From an uncultured Oleispira sp. (GTDB lineage: Bacteria; Pseudomonadota; Gammaproteobacteria; Pseudomonadales; Oceanobacteraceae): 64,000 nt of DNA. Made by a program: the position numbers and the translations under genes. Location: positions 62,001 to 126,000 of the forward strand of contig CAJXUD010000003.1 in the NCBI GenBank assembly GCA_913061415.1. The letters run 5' to 3'. A model generated the notes under the pieces. That model worked only from the letters and a program-made list of their open reading frames with translations. It did no database searches and was not told the origin of the DNA. This document shows, in pieces, positions 56,460 to 64,000 of the stretch; the stretch's first letter is position 1, and every line of letters starts with the position of its first letter.

Positions 56460-56987
56460 TCAAAGTGCAATGCGGCGAGAGTGCCAATACGCACTTTGCC
56501 AATAGGGGTTATCTAAGCGCGATAGCATAACCCCACGAGAACTGGAGGTATGAATAAACTGCTTTTTACCCACATAAATACCAATATGACGCTGATTATA
56601 ACCCGTCATAAAAAACACCAAATCCCCCGGCACTAAATCGGCCTGATCAATCACCTGACCTTTTAATACTTGCGATTGAGTCGTACGAGGAATTCGAATA
56701 CCAAATTCCTCCGCAAAGGTTAAATAAATAAACCCCGAACAATCTACGCCCTGCTTCGTTAAACCACCAAACTGATACGGCACCCCTTTCCACTCAGACA
56801 ACTGAGCCAAAAGCTGTTGGCGCACCAAGGCATGATCGCCCATATCGATCCCCTCAGCCGAAGCCTGAATAACAGGCGCACTGCTGGGCACGGACACGCT
56901 TGAGGAACCTAGCGAGCTGCAACCGACCAGACCAAGCAGACCGACCAGGCCAGCCATAAGTAATAATGAATGAATCAACTCTTTCAT
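56460..56987 (-). CDS. NlpC/P60 family lipoprotein (Spr/MepS-like)
   Basis: 175 residues. Lipobox LGLVGC (Cys23) gives a lipoprotein. The NlpC/P60 domain has Cys83 (QGVDCSGFIYLTF), His134 (NQRHIGIYVG) and His146 (FIHTSSS), the expected Cys-His-polar catalytic residues. Members such as E. coli MepS cut peptide cross-links of peptidoglycan. Single gene. Confidence 0.93.
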   Translation of the reverse strand: MKELIHSLLLMAGLVGLLGLVGCSSLGSSSVSVPSSAPVIQASAEGIDMGDHALVRQQLLAQLSEWKGVPYQFGGLTKQGVDCSGFIYLTFAEEFGIRIPRTTQSQVLKGQVIDQADLVPGDLVFFMTGYNQRHIGIYVGKKQFIHTSSSRGVMLSRLDNPYWQSAYWHSRRIAL

Positions 56988-57086
56988 AGAGCCTCTGTTA
57001 TTGAATGCTTTAAAGCTAGTGCTTGAAGCCAGTACTTAAGAGCTAGCAGTTTAGCGCTTCTCTAACATGACATCCACAGCACGATT

Positions 57087-58343
57087 TCAGCCCATCAATA
57101 CCAAAGGAAGATCACCCCAGCGCGTCGTATAAGCAGGCGACTTATAGTGCTGGCGCATCGCCCATTTTTGCACCACCCCTTCCGAACCCAAAAACAACGC
57201 ATTTCGGCCATGCACTGAATTGGTTGTATCTAAGATTTTCATCATTTTTTCTGAACGAAGCGACTGCCCAGTGTGAAATAAATCAAACTGATTAAATGCG
57301 CGATCGCATACATCCAACAAGCCAACCCCCGCTTTTAAATAACGATGTCCTGGGCGATAAATAGATTCTAAACCTTGCAAGGCCACCGCCACAATCTCGC
57401 GACTATCATTGGTCGGGAACGGCGTTTGGCATACAATACTGCGACTAAAATACCCCGATTCAAACGGCGACGTATTTAAAAACACCTGCACCGATTGCAC
57501 CACTGAATTTTGCGCTCTAAGTTTTTCCGCAGCGCGGCTAGCATACACTGCAACCGCTTGTTTAATAGGCTGCAGCTCGGTTAACTTTTCGCCAAACGAA
57601 CGCGTGCAATAAATCTGTTTTTTCGCCGGAGGCTGTTCTTCTAACGGATAACACGCCATGCCATTGAGTTCGTTAATCGTGCGCTCTAAATTCACACTCA
57701 CATCGCGGCGCAAGGTTTTCGCATTCGCGGCTGCCAGATCGTAAACCGAATGAATATTGTAACGCTCTAATCGCTTCGCCAAACGCGAACCAATGCCCCA
57801 CACTTTTGTGACCGCCATACGTTTTTGCAGCCATTGCCATTTATGCGGCTGGTCTAATACACACACGCCATTGCATTGCGTAATGGTTTTTGCCGCACGA
57901 TTCGCCAGCTTGCTTAACGTTTTACTCGGGCCAATACCGACACAAACCGGCATCCGAATATCTTGCCAAAGTTTCTGTTTAATCTCTTGGCCATAGTCTT
58001 TTAAATCCCACGTCATACCATCAAGATCCAAAAACATTTCATCGATGGAATATACTTCAACATCAGGAGAAAATACTTTCAGCGTCGACATCACACGATG
58101 ACTAATATCCCCATACAGCGGATAGTTGCTGCTAAAAATCGCCACATTATGTTGCTTTAAAATGTGCTCAACTTTAAAAAATGGCTGCAAGTCACCCAAG
58201 CCCAGCAGCTTAGCTTCTTTCGAACGCGCCACAATAAAGCCATCATTATTCGACAAAACCACCACAGGTTTGCCGCGCAGTTCGGGCCTAAATATCTGCT
58301 CGCAGCTGGCATAGCAGCTATTACAATCCACCAGCGCAAACAT
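57087..58343 (-). CDS. umuC: UmuC, DNA polymerase V catalytic subunit
   Basis: 418 residues, full length. [39 protein letters not shown] and [15 protein letters not shown] hold the Y-family catalytic acidic residues. The little-finger region and C-terminal part ([20 protein letters not shown]) are complete. Pol V copies past lesions in the SOS response, as UmuD'2C. Its start overlaps the stop of the broken umuD, so its normal promoter has probably been lost. Confidence 0.96.
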   Translation of the reverse strand: MFALVDCNSCYASCEQIFRPELRGKPVVVLSNNDGFIVARSKEAKLLGLGDLQPFFKVEHILKQHNVAIFSSNYPLYGDISHRVMSTLKVFSPDVEVYSIDEMFLDLDGMTWDLKDYGQEIKQKLWQDIRMPVCVGIGPSKTLSKLANRAAKTITQCNGVCVLDQPHKWQWLQKRMAVTKVWGIGSRLAKRLERYNIHSVYDLAAANAKTLRRDVSVNLERTINELNGMACYPLEEQPPAKKQIYCTRSFGEKLTELQPIKQAVAVYASRAAEKLRAQNSVVQSVQVFLNTSPFESGYFSRSIVCQTPFPTNDSREIVAVALQGLESIYRPGHRYLKAGVGLLDVCDRAFNQFDLFHTGQSLRSEKMMKILDTTNSVHGRNALFLGSEGVVQKWAMRQHYKSPAYTTRWGDLPLVLMG

Positions 58344-58566
58344 TAGCCTAACCAGTGATAACGAATCGACGCTTTCACCACGCCTTCTATCACCACATCC
58401 TGCTCATCTGATATTGAAATGGGTGGGTAATGTTCATTCGCCGATAATAATCGCTTGCCCTCAACATCTATCTGCTTACAACACAGCTCACCATCCACAG
58501 CAGCAATCACAATACTGCCACTGCGAGGGGTTAGCGAACGGTCAATCACTAATAGCACCGTTACCA
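58343..58566 (-). pseudogene. umuD: umuD, 5'-truncated remnant
   Basis: Only the C-terminal half remains: LLVIDRSLTPRSGSIVIAAV, DGELCCKQIDVEGKRLLSAN and [20 protein letters not shown] match the second half of UmuD (E. coli from residue about 68), with the catalytic Lys position kept. The Ser-containing part (GDSM region), the cleavage site and the SOS promoter are gone. The homology stops near 58566, and the open frame uses an unrelated ATG at 58597 (MIFVLFFSINM). It cannot self-cleave or form a normal UmuD'. Confidence 0.85.
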
Positions 58567-58739
58567 TGTTTATTGAGAAAAATAGTACAAAAATCAATTA
58601 AATCAAATAGTTATATTTTTTTCTCTTTTTTAGTTGGTTAGGCAAATAACGGAGAAATCAACCTTTATAAAAGGATATTTTCTCAAGCTACCGCCTAGCC
58701 TCTGTGACCACATTTATATATAGAAAATATTTTAGTCAA

Positions 58740-58949
58740 TTACTTGAACTGTAAAGCAGATACGTTTACCGCTATTACTCCATGAAGCCATCTTCGAACA
58801 CGCCAATATTGCATCTGTTGACAGGCTTTCTGTAAAACGAATTCCACCAGATCTAGTATTAGTCCACTCAGTTTTGCAAGCGGAATAAAGGAATCTAGAC
58901 CGATAAGGTTGAATGCAGCTTCTAATACCAGAAGCTGAGTACTGAACAC
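58740..58949 (-). pseudogene. Remnant of an EAL (c-di-GMP phosphodiesterase) domain
   Basis: A 69-residue frame reads NLIGLDSFIPLAKLSGLI, LDLVEFVLQKACQQMQYW and HGVIAVNVSALQFK, which follows the middle of EAL domains (GLIxPxxFIPLAExxGLI, LGEWVLxxACxQ, VAVNxSAxQF). It lacks the start with the EAL motif and all of the C-terminal half, and stops directly after QFK. It is a degraded fragment, not a gene. It lies 5 bp from the CopZ-like stop. Confidence 0.7.
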
Positions 58950-58954
58950 CTAAA

Positions 58955-59290
58955 TTATTTATTATTAGGAAAACTAGCGAGGCAGCACGTTCCTGACGGA
59001 TTCCGGATTTCACACGCACAATGTTTTGCTTTAGTTTGAGAAATAACAAACTGCCTCGAAGCGCTTTCGCCTCTAATATTTTCAACTCCATATTGCTTTC
59101 CATTTTCGCCAAAATACACCGTTTTACAGGCGCTATTTGAGCAAAAGAAGTAGTTTTGCTCATCTATTGCCTGATTCAACGGAGAAATGATTTTGTGGAG
59201 TAGGGTTTCAATAGTTACAGATTTCTGGATTTGTTCACACTCAGGGCAGCTCGACTTTCCTGCTTTTTTTGTACTACAACAATTGCTCAT
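58955..59290 (-). CDS. Short CopZ-like Cys-rich metal protein
   Basis: 111 residues with many Cys: CCSTKK, CPECE, FFCSNSACKTVYFG and a C-terminal CACEIRNPSGTCCLASF. The ends match the zinc and Fe-S parts of Archaeoglobus-type CopZ/zf-CopZ proteins, often next to metal efflux genes. The middle segment that normally holds CYCF and about 35 residues is missing, in frame, between FGENGKQYG and SASRQFVIS. It may be a natural short form or an internal deletion. It is on the same strand as the pump genes, 326 bp downstream of the permease. Confidence 0.75.
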   Translation of the reverse strand: MSNCCSTKKAGKSSCPECEQIQKSVTIETLLHKIISPLNQAIDEQNYFFCSNSACKTVYFGENGKQYGVENIRGESASRQFVISQTKAKHCACEIRNPSGTCCLASFPNNK

Positions 59291-59616
59291 ATATTTTAAA
59301 CCTTCGGTTTATTGCCTAGTTCGTAATCACTAATCAGTGAAATTGTTGCTTAAACCATAACTTGGCCACGAAAGTTCTTTCGAAAGTTAATATATGCAAT
59401 AGAGAGCTGGTACCATTAGTAATATATTATTAACAAAATAGATATTATCTACGCAATGAGTAGACAGTTTATTATTGGATCGCTTCCACTAATGATATTA
59501 CGAAATTTTGACTAATGTCAGTAATATGCTATTTCAGATATGACCCAGTCAATAAAATAGCAATGCTTATATCTTATTGACTGGGTCATTGCCTTTACTT
59601 TATAAGTAAAGACCTA
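59291..59616. other. Gene-free spacer between the CopZ-like gene and the metal RND permease
   Basis: AT-rich, no ORF. It holds two inverted repeats close to the permease stop (59541-59588 and 59593-59611) and otherwise nothing recognised, apart from the likely promoter of the CopZ-like gene. Confidence 0.45.
59541..59588 (-). terminator. Hairpin downstream of the metal RND operon
   Basis: Perfect 15-nt arms TGACCCAGTCAATAA (59541-59555) and TTATTGACTGGGTCA (59574-59588) with an 18-nt loop. A smaller CTTTACTT/AAGTAAAG hairpin (59593-59611) lies between it and the stop at 59617. There is no T run, so it may be a 3'-end processing or terminator structure. Confidence 0.5.
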
Positions 59617-62600
59617 TCAGCGCTGTTCAGATGCCAATATTTTGCGTGAGAAAAATGGATAAAGAACCGGTAATACAAACAATGTTAGTAACGTTGCTGT
59701 CACCAAACCACCGACAATAACACTGGCTAGCGGCTTCTGAATTTCAGCACCAACGCCCGTCGACATTAGCATGGGTATTAACCCTAAAGCTGAGGTGATT
59801 GCCGTCATGAGTACTGGGCGTAAGCGTGAGATCGCGCCATCATAAGCTGCACTGCGAATTCTTTGTTCTAGAGATTCGCCTGCTTGATTCATTGCTTCCC
59901 GAACTCTTAAGTTAATACTTTCTACCATGACTACGCCGTTAAGTACCGCCACGCCAAAGAGTGTAATGAAACCCACTGAGCTTGGTACTGACAAGTACTG
60001 GTTAGAAATATACAAAGAAAAGATTCCGCCAATAACGGCTAAAGGTACGTTAACTAAAATTAGCATAGCTTGGCCAACTGACGAGAAGGCGAAATATAGC
60101 AGTAATGCGATTAAGGCGAGTGATACAGGAACTACTAAGGATAAGCGCTGCTGTGCGCGTTGTTGATTTTCAAACTGCCCACCGATATCAACAGAATAAC
60201 CAGCAGGTAAATCAACTTGTTGATCAATTGCTTGGCGAATATCAGCAACAACACTGCCCATGTCACGGCCTTGAACATTGGCCTGAATTACAACACGGCG
60301 CTGCACATCATCACGACGAACCTGAGGAGGGCCCGACTCAATTGATACTTCAGCGATGTCGCCTAAGCGAACCCAGGCGCCTGTAGGTGACTGCAAACGT
60401 AATTCGGCAATAGTGGCTTCATTACTGCGGAACTCTTCTGCAAGACGTACATAAATATCGTAGCGCTCGTTACCATTGATGATTTGTCCAGCAGATACGC
60501 CACCTAAACCATCACGAACAACAGCCATTAAGTCTTCAACGCTTAAACCATAGCGAGAAAGTTGCTGACGGTTTGGGGTAACAACTAATTGAGCTTCACC
60601 AGCACTTTGCTCCATCGCAACATCACGGGCACCCTCAATAGTCTTAACGACTTTCTCAATCGCTTGTCCTCTTTCAACCAGAACATCCAAATCTTTACCG
60701 AAAAGCTTAATCGCTAGCTGTGCTTTTACCCCAGATAACAATTCATCAACTCGAGTCGCAATAGGCTGAGAGAAATTTAATAGTAAGCCAGGGAACTGCT
60801 CTAATTTCACTTCCATTAAAGCTTGCAGCTCATAACGGTTACTTGCGCTGGTCCATTCCGGAATTGGCTTTAGGCCTAAATAAATTTCAATATTATTTAC
60901 CGGCTCAGGATCGCCGCCAATTTCAGCGCGGCCAACTCGACTTAATGCATAAGTTACTTCAGGAAACTCAAGTAACATCGCTTCAAGTTTTGGCGCTACA
61001 TCCAAAGCAGTTTCAAGACTTGAAGATGGTGCTAGAGTGACACGTAAGTTAATTGTACCTTCTTCTAATTCAGGTACGAATTCGGTACCTAGCTGTGGAA
61101 CTAAAGCAAGCGCTGAAATAATCAAACCAACTGCGATGGCAACAACGACTTTAGTTTGCCCCATTGCCCAAGTTAGGCCGCGACGGTACAAGCGATCAAG
61201 AGGTTTTAAAATGAAGCTCTCCTTTTCGACAACGGGAGCGCGGAACAAGAAAGTAGCCAGTGCAGGAACAATAATTAATGCGACTAAAAGAGCAGATATC
61301 ATAGCCAGCATAATACTAATGGCCATTGGTTGGAATAGTTTTGCTTCTACGCCTTCAAAACTGAATAGTGGCATAAAGACGACTAAAATAATTGCCGTAG
61401 CAAAAAAGACAGGGCGCGCAACTTCTCGACCTGCTTGCATCAAACGTAGCGCAATGCCATCGTCATTGTCAGCATTATCTTCACTTTCATGGCCAGCAGA
61501 ACGAGGTGCGTTGAGGTGTTTGAACATATTCTCGACCATGACAACCGAGCCATCAACCAGCATACCAATAGCCACTGCGATCCCCCCTAAAGACATTAAG
61601 TTCGCCGACAAGCCATACCAAGACATCACCATTAGTGCGATACCAATGGAAATTGGAATGGATACTAATACTAGGAAGGTTGCGCGTAAATTCATCAAGA
61701 ACAACGCCAATACAATCACAATAAATACAAACGCAAGCAATAAAGCATTAACTACAGTTTCTACAGCTTTACTGATTAAGTCAGCTTGATCATAAATTGT
61801 TTGAAAGCGAACACCTTCCGGTAGTGCTTGGTTTATTAATTCAACGCGCTGGTTAATTCCATCAATCGTCGATTTTGTATTAGAGCCCATGCGTTTCAGT
61901 ACAATGCCAGTAACCACTTCACCTAGATTTTGTACATTGCCCTCAGCATCTTTTGTACTCATCGTGACCGCGCCTTGGCGAATTTCGCTGCCTAAAGATA
62001 CTGTCGCGACATCATTAATAGTAACGACGACACCATTGACTGTTTTTACTGGAATTTGGCGGATTTCGGCAAGGCCTTTTTTATCTGACGATAACCAACC
62101 TGTGCCACGAATAACTAATTGCTCTTGGCCGCGATTCATATACCAGCCACCGACATTCGAATTGTTATTTTCTAATGCAGTGGAAACATCTTGCTGGCTT
62201 AATTTATAAGCTAATAAACGAGAAGGATTAATATTTACTTGGTATTGGCGAACTTCACCACCAAAAGATAAGACATCTGTAACACCATCCACAGGCATAA
62301 TGAGTAGCTTCACAATCCAATCATTTAGGCTGCGTAAATCCATTACCGAATATCCTTCTCGATTAGTATATTCTTCATCAGCGACTAATAAATATTGGTA
62401 TATCTGACCTAGGCCAGAAGTATTTGGGCCCATAGAAGGAATACCCACGCCAGGCGGAATCAATTCTTTTGCCGCTTGTAAGCGTTCAAAAACTAATTGG
62501 CGGGCAAAATAAATATCGGTGCCTTCTTTAAAAACAACGGTCACCCCAGATAAACCGGTTTTAGAAATTGAACGTACTTCTTCTACATCGGGAAGGGCGT

Positions 62601-62820
62601 ACATTACAGCTTCAATTGGGTAGGTAATGAGCTGCTCAACTTCTTCAGCGGCAAGACCAGGAGCTTCAGTATTGACAGCAACTTGAACGTTAGTTACATC
62701 AGGAAAAGCATCTAGGTTGAGTTTAGGAATAGTAAATACGGCGCCAACAATAACCGCCACTAGGGCGAGCACTACGAAGAGTCGGTTTTGCACCGACCAA
62801 TCAATTATTTTAATAAACAT
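59617..62820 (-). CDS. Heavy-metal RND efflux permease (CzcA/CusA family)
   Basis: 1067 residues. IIDWSVQNRLFVVLALVAVI and NLDAFPDVTNVQVAVNTEAP are HME-RND hallmarks. TM4 reads AVAIGMLVDGSVVMVENMFK (about residue 420). In the periplasmic cleft, LNFSQPIATRVDELLSGVKA has Gln where CusA has its copper-binding Met, which argues for a CzcA-type divalent-cation pump rather than Cu/Ag; the exact metal is unresolved. The TM4-TM5 loop has an acidic insert (SEDNADNDDG). Same operon as the adaptor 73 bp upstream. Confidence 0.93.
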   Translation of the reverse strand: MFIKIIDWSVQNRLFVVLALVAVIVGAVFTIPKLNLDAFPDVTNVQVAVNTEAPGLAAEEVEQLITYPIEAVMYALPDVEEVRSISKTGLSGVTVVFKEGTDIYFARQLVFERLQAAKELIPPGVGIPSMGPNTSGLGQIYQYLLVADEEYTNREGYSVMDLRSLNDWIVKLLIMPVDGVTDVLSFGGEVRQYQVNINPSRLLAYKLSQQDVSTALENNNSNVGGWYMNRGQEQLVIRGTGWLSSDKKGLAEIRQIPVKTVNGVVVTINDVATVSLGSEIRQGAVTMSTKDAEGNVQNLGEVVTGIVLKRMGSNTKSTIDGINQRVELINQALPEGVRFQTIYDQADLISKAVETVVNALLLAFVFIVIVLALFLMNLRATFLVLVSIPISIGIALMVMSWYGLSANLMSLGGIAVAIGMLVDGSVVMVENMFKHLNAPRSAGHESEDNADNDDGIALRLMQAGREVARPVFFATAIILVVFMPLFSFEGVEAKLFQPMAISIMLAMISALLVALIIVPALATFLFRAPVVEKESFILKPLDRLYRRGLTWAMGQTKVVVAIAVGLIISALALVPQLGTEFVPELEEGTINLRVTLAPSSSLETALDVAPKLEAMLLEFPEVTYALSRVGRAEIGGDPEPVNNIEIYLGLKPIPEWTSASNRYELQALMEVKLEQFPGLLLNFSQPIATRVDELLSGVKAQLAIKLFGKDLDVLVERGQAIEKVVKTIEGARDVAMEQSAGEAQLVVTPNRQQLSRYGLSVEDLMAVVRDGLGGVSAGQIINGNERYDIYVRLAEEFRSNEATIAELRLQSPTGAWVRLGDIAEVSIESGPPQVRRDDVQRRVVIQANVQGRDMGSVVADIRQAIDQQVDLPAGYSVDIGGQFENQQRAQQRLSLVVPVSLALIALLLYFAFSSVGQAMLILVNVPLAVIGGIFSLYISNQYLSVPSSVGFITLFGVAVLNGVVMVESINLRVREAMNQAGESLEQRIRSAAYDGAISRLRPVLMTAITSALGLIPMLMSTGVGAEIQKPLASVIVGGLVTATLLTLFVLPVLYPFFSRKILASEQR

Positions 62821-62893
62821 ATTTTAGGACTCTTTAAATTTGTTTCAACATTATATAAACAGCGATTATTAATTTTGAAAAATACAATCTGAA

Positions 62894-64000
62894 TTAATGG
62901 TTGTGCGGATCGAACCCGCCCTTAGCAATTTGTGAGGCGACAAAAAATGCACCCGATGTCACCACTTTGCTTCCCGCTTTTATGCCTATAATTTCTCGTA
63001 ACTCACCTAAAGATCGACCACGCTCTATTTCAACGGGTAAAAATTCACCAGGATGGTCTTCTACAAAAACAGTCCAATCGCCATCTGCGCCACGTAAAAT
63101 GGCACCTTCATTAACCGCCATAACAGGGCGTTCGCTTTCAAACTGAAAATACACATCGGCAAACATACCTGGGTGTAAACGATGGCCAACATTATTCACT
63201 AACAGCCGCACAATTCGAGTTCGAGTAACTTCATCAATGGTATGTGCTTCTTGTGCAACCGTACCGACAAAACTTTCTGAGCCGACTTTAATAATTGCTT
63301 CTGTTCCCTTGTCTAAAATTAAGTTTTGATTTGCCGGTAAGCGTGCCTCAACCCAGAGCTCACTTTCATTCGCTAGCTCCATTAACTCAGCTCCGGCGCT
63401 GATGCGTTGCCCTTGATTGAAATCATCAGATAAAACGGCGCCATCGATTTGGGCTTTTAACGTGTACTCACCTAATAGTGCTTGGTTGTTTTTACCCAGA
63501 GTTTTGATTGATGCAGAATCAAGACCGTAGGCTAATAAACGGCTAGTCGCTGCTTGGTTATCTGCTTTTGCACTAATGAAACGCTTATCGCCAACGGCTT
63601 TACGCCCTAGTTGATTAACGCGTTTCCATTCTGCACTGCTGGATAAGTATTGGGCTTGTGCGTCTGCTACGGTTTCACTGAATAACGTAACCAGCGGCTG
63701 ACCTTTTTCAACGTGCTCGCCAAGATTGGCATGACGTCTAAGTACTACAGAATCAACGCGAGGGGATGCTAGGTAGCTGGTATAACCATTGGCCTTCACT
63801 TCGGCTGGTGCGTAACGGCTGAACTTAACTTGGTAAGGTTCAATAATGGTTGATTGAATACTAGCAATTTTCATTTGTTGAGCGCTTAGAGTAACACCTC
63901 CCTCCCCATGTTCTTCTTGGTCAGCAGAGCTTGTTTCTACATGATTGTGTTCAGACTCTTCGTCATGATCTGATTTTTCTGCATGATTGTGTTCAGATTC
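62894..64000 (-). CDS. Heavy-metal efflux adaptor (CzcB/CusB family), runs off the window
   Basis: At least 368 residues, incomplete at the 5' end. The frame stays open to base 64000. Its visible start is a His/Glu-rich linker with two copies of ESEHNH, then VTLSAQQMKIASIQS, the usual opening of CzcB adaptors. Lipoyl and barrel parts follow (ASPRVDSVVLRRHANLGEHV, TLKAQIDGAVLSDDFNQGQR, ELWVEARLPANQNLILDKGT) and the protein ends KGGFDPHNH. The His-rich part can bind divalent metal in the periplasm. The internal Met at 63874 is not the start. Confidence 0.93.
   Translation of the reverse strand, partial: ESEHNHAEKSDHDEESEHNHVETSSADQEEHGEGGVTLSAQQMKIASIQSTIIEPYQVKFSRYAPAEVKANGYTSYLASPRVDSVVLRRHANLGEHVEKGQPLVTLFSETVADAQAQYLSSSAEWKRVNQLGRKAVGDKRFISAKADNQAATSRLLAYGLDSASIKTLGKNNQALLGEYTLKAQIDGAVLSDDFNQGQRISAGAELMELANESELWVEARLPANQNLILDKGTEAIIKVGSESFVGTVAQEAHTIDEVTRTRIVRLLVNNVGHRLHPGMFADVYFQFESERPVMAVNEGAILRGADGDWTVFVEDHPGEFLPVEIERGRSLGELREIIGIKAGSKVVTSGAFFVASQIAKGGFDPHNH
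63933..64000. repeat. Direct repeat encoding the His-rich linker of the adaptor
   Basis: On the minus strand GARTCTGAACACAATCATG occurs twice, 42 bp apart, each encoding ESEHNH. It enlarges the metal-binding His stretch. Confidence 0.7.

Noticed and set aside
58732-59163. 143-codon minus-strand frame across the CopZ-like gene and EAL remnant
   Set aside because: It runs in another frame through both; each part is better explained by the CopZ-like gene and the EAL fragment.
61037-61789. 250-codon open frame on the plus strand
   Set aside because: Antisense shadow of the CzcA-like permease; low-complexity translation, no ribosome site.
1-64000. tRNA, rRNA, CRISPR, IS elements
   Set aside because: Looked for by eye on both strands; none could be supported.

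Overview
The window reads as chromosome from a marine gammaproteobacterium, most likely an Oceanospirillales-type organism (inference from gene families and moderate-to-low GC; no rRNA or other taxonomic marker is present). Most genes are housekeeping or envelope genes with ordinary bacterial spacing. No tRNA, rRNA, CRISPR array, prophage or intact insertion sequence was seen.

Layout. 1-1351 is the 5' part of clpB (minus) behind a heat-shock-type promoter. 1856-5229 holds two secreted or membrane-anchored proteins of unknown role: a Cys-repeat protein and a beta-rich plus HEAT-like protein. 5295-12185 carries a purple-acid-phosphatase-like enzyme, a GNAT, a DUF4442 thioesterase, an MvaT/H-NS-like silencer, a Pit phosphate transporter, YaeQ, a membrane diguanylate cyclase and a PadR regulator. 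PadR is divergent from a RetSat/CrtI-type FAD oxidoreductase, and two matching operators lie between them. 13982-19643 (minus) has an ICMT-like methyltransferase, recJ, the TIGR03545/TIGR03546 pair and an EamA exporter. 19910-25193 has an RND efflux pair and an outer-membrane barrel. 25207-30620 has a Lig E-type periplasmic DNA ligase, a second barrel protein, thrC, hom and gcvR.

30785-40918 has an enoyl-CoA isomerase-like protein, a frameshifted DUF3592-like protein, AraC divergent from an alkylglycerol-monooxygenase-like/SRPBCC fusion, and a second RND pair divergent from TetR. 41102-45646 is gcvT-gcvH, then gcvP. 45742-48877 holds yefM-yoeB, a GNAT, a GFA protein and modF. 48968-54764 is a MalT-like LuxR regulator divergent from a large animal-type haem peroxidase. 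54839-58343 has a DUF4124-thioredoxin protein, endonuclease I, an NlpC/P60 lipoprotein and umuC.

The right end (58343-64000) looks like a recombination seam. umuD has lost its 5' half, an EAL-domain remnant lies beyond it, then a short CopZ-like Zn/Fe-S protein, then a CzcA-type heavy-metal RND pump and its His-rich adaptor running off the window. This is the clearest sign of horizontal rearrangement here.

Themes are efflux (three RND systems), envelope and periplasmic enzymes, glycine/threonine metabolism (hom-thrC, gcvTHP, gcvR), and several well-resolved divergent regulator-target pairs with visible operators (PadR, TetR, AraC, YefM). The best candidates for undescribed biology are the 1856-5229 secreted pair, the haem peroxidase with its extra C-terminal domain, the AGMO-SRPBCC fusion, and the umuD/EAL/metal-efflux seam.
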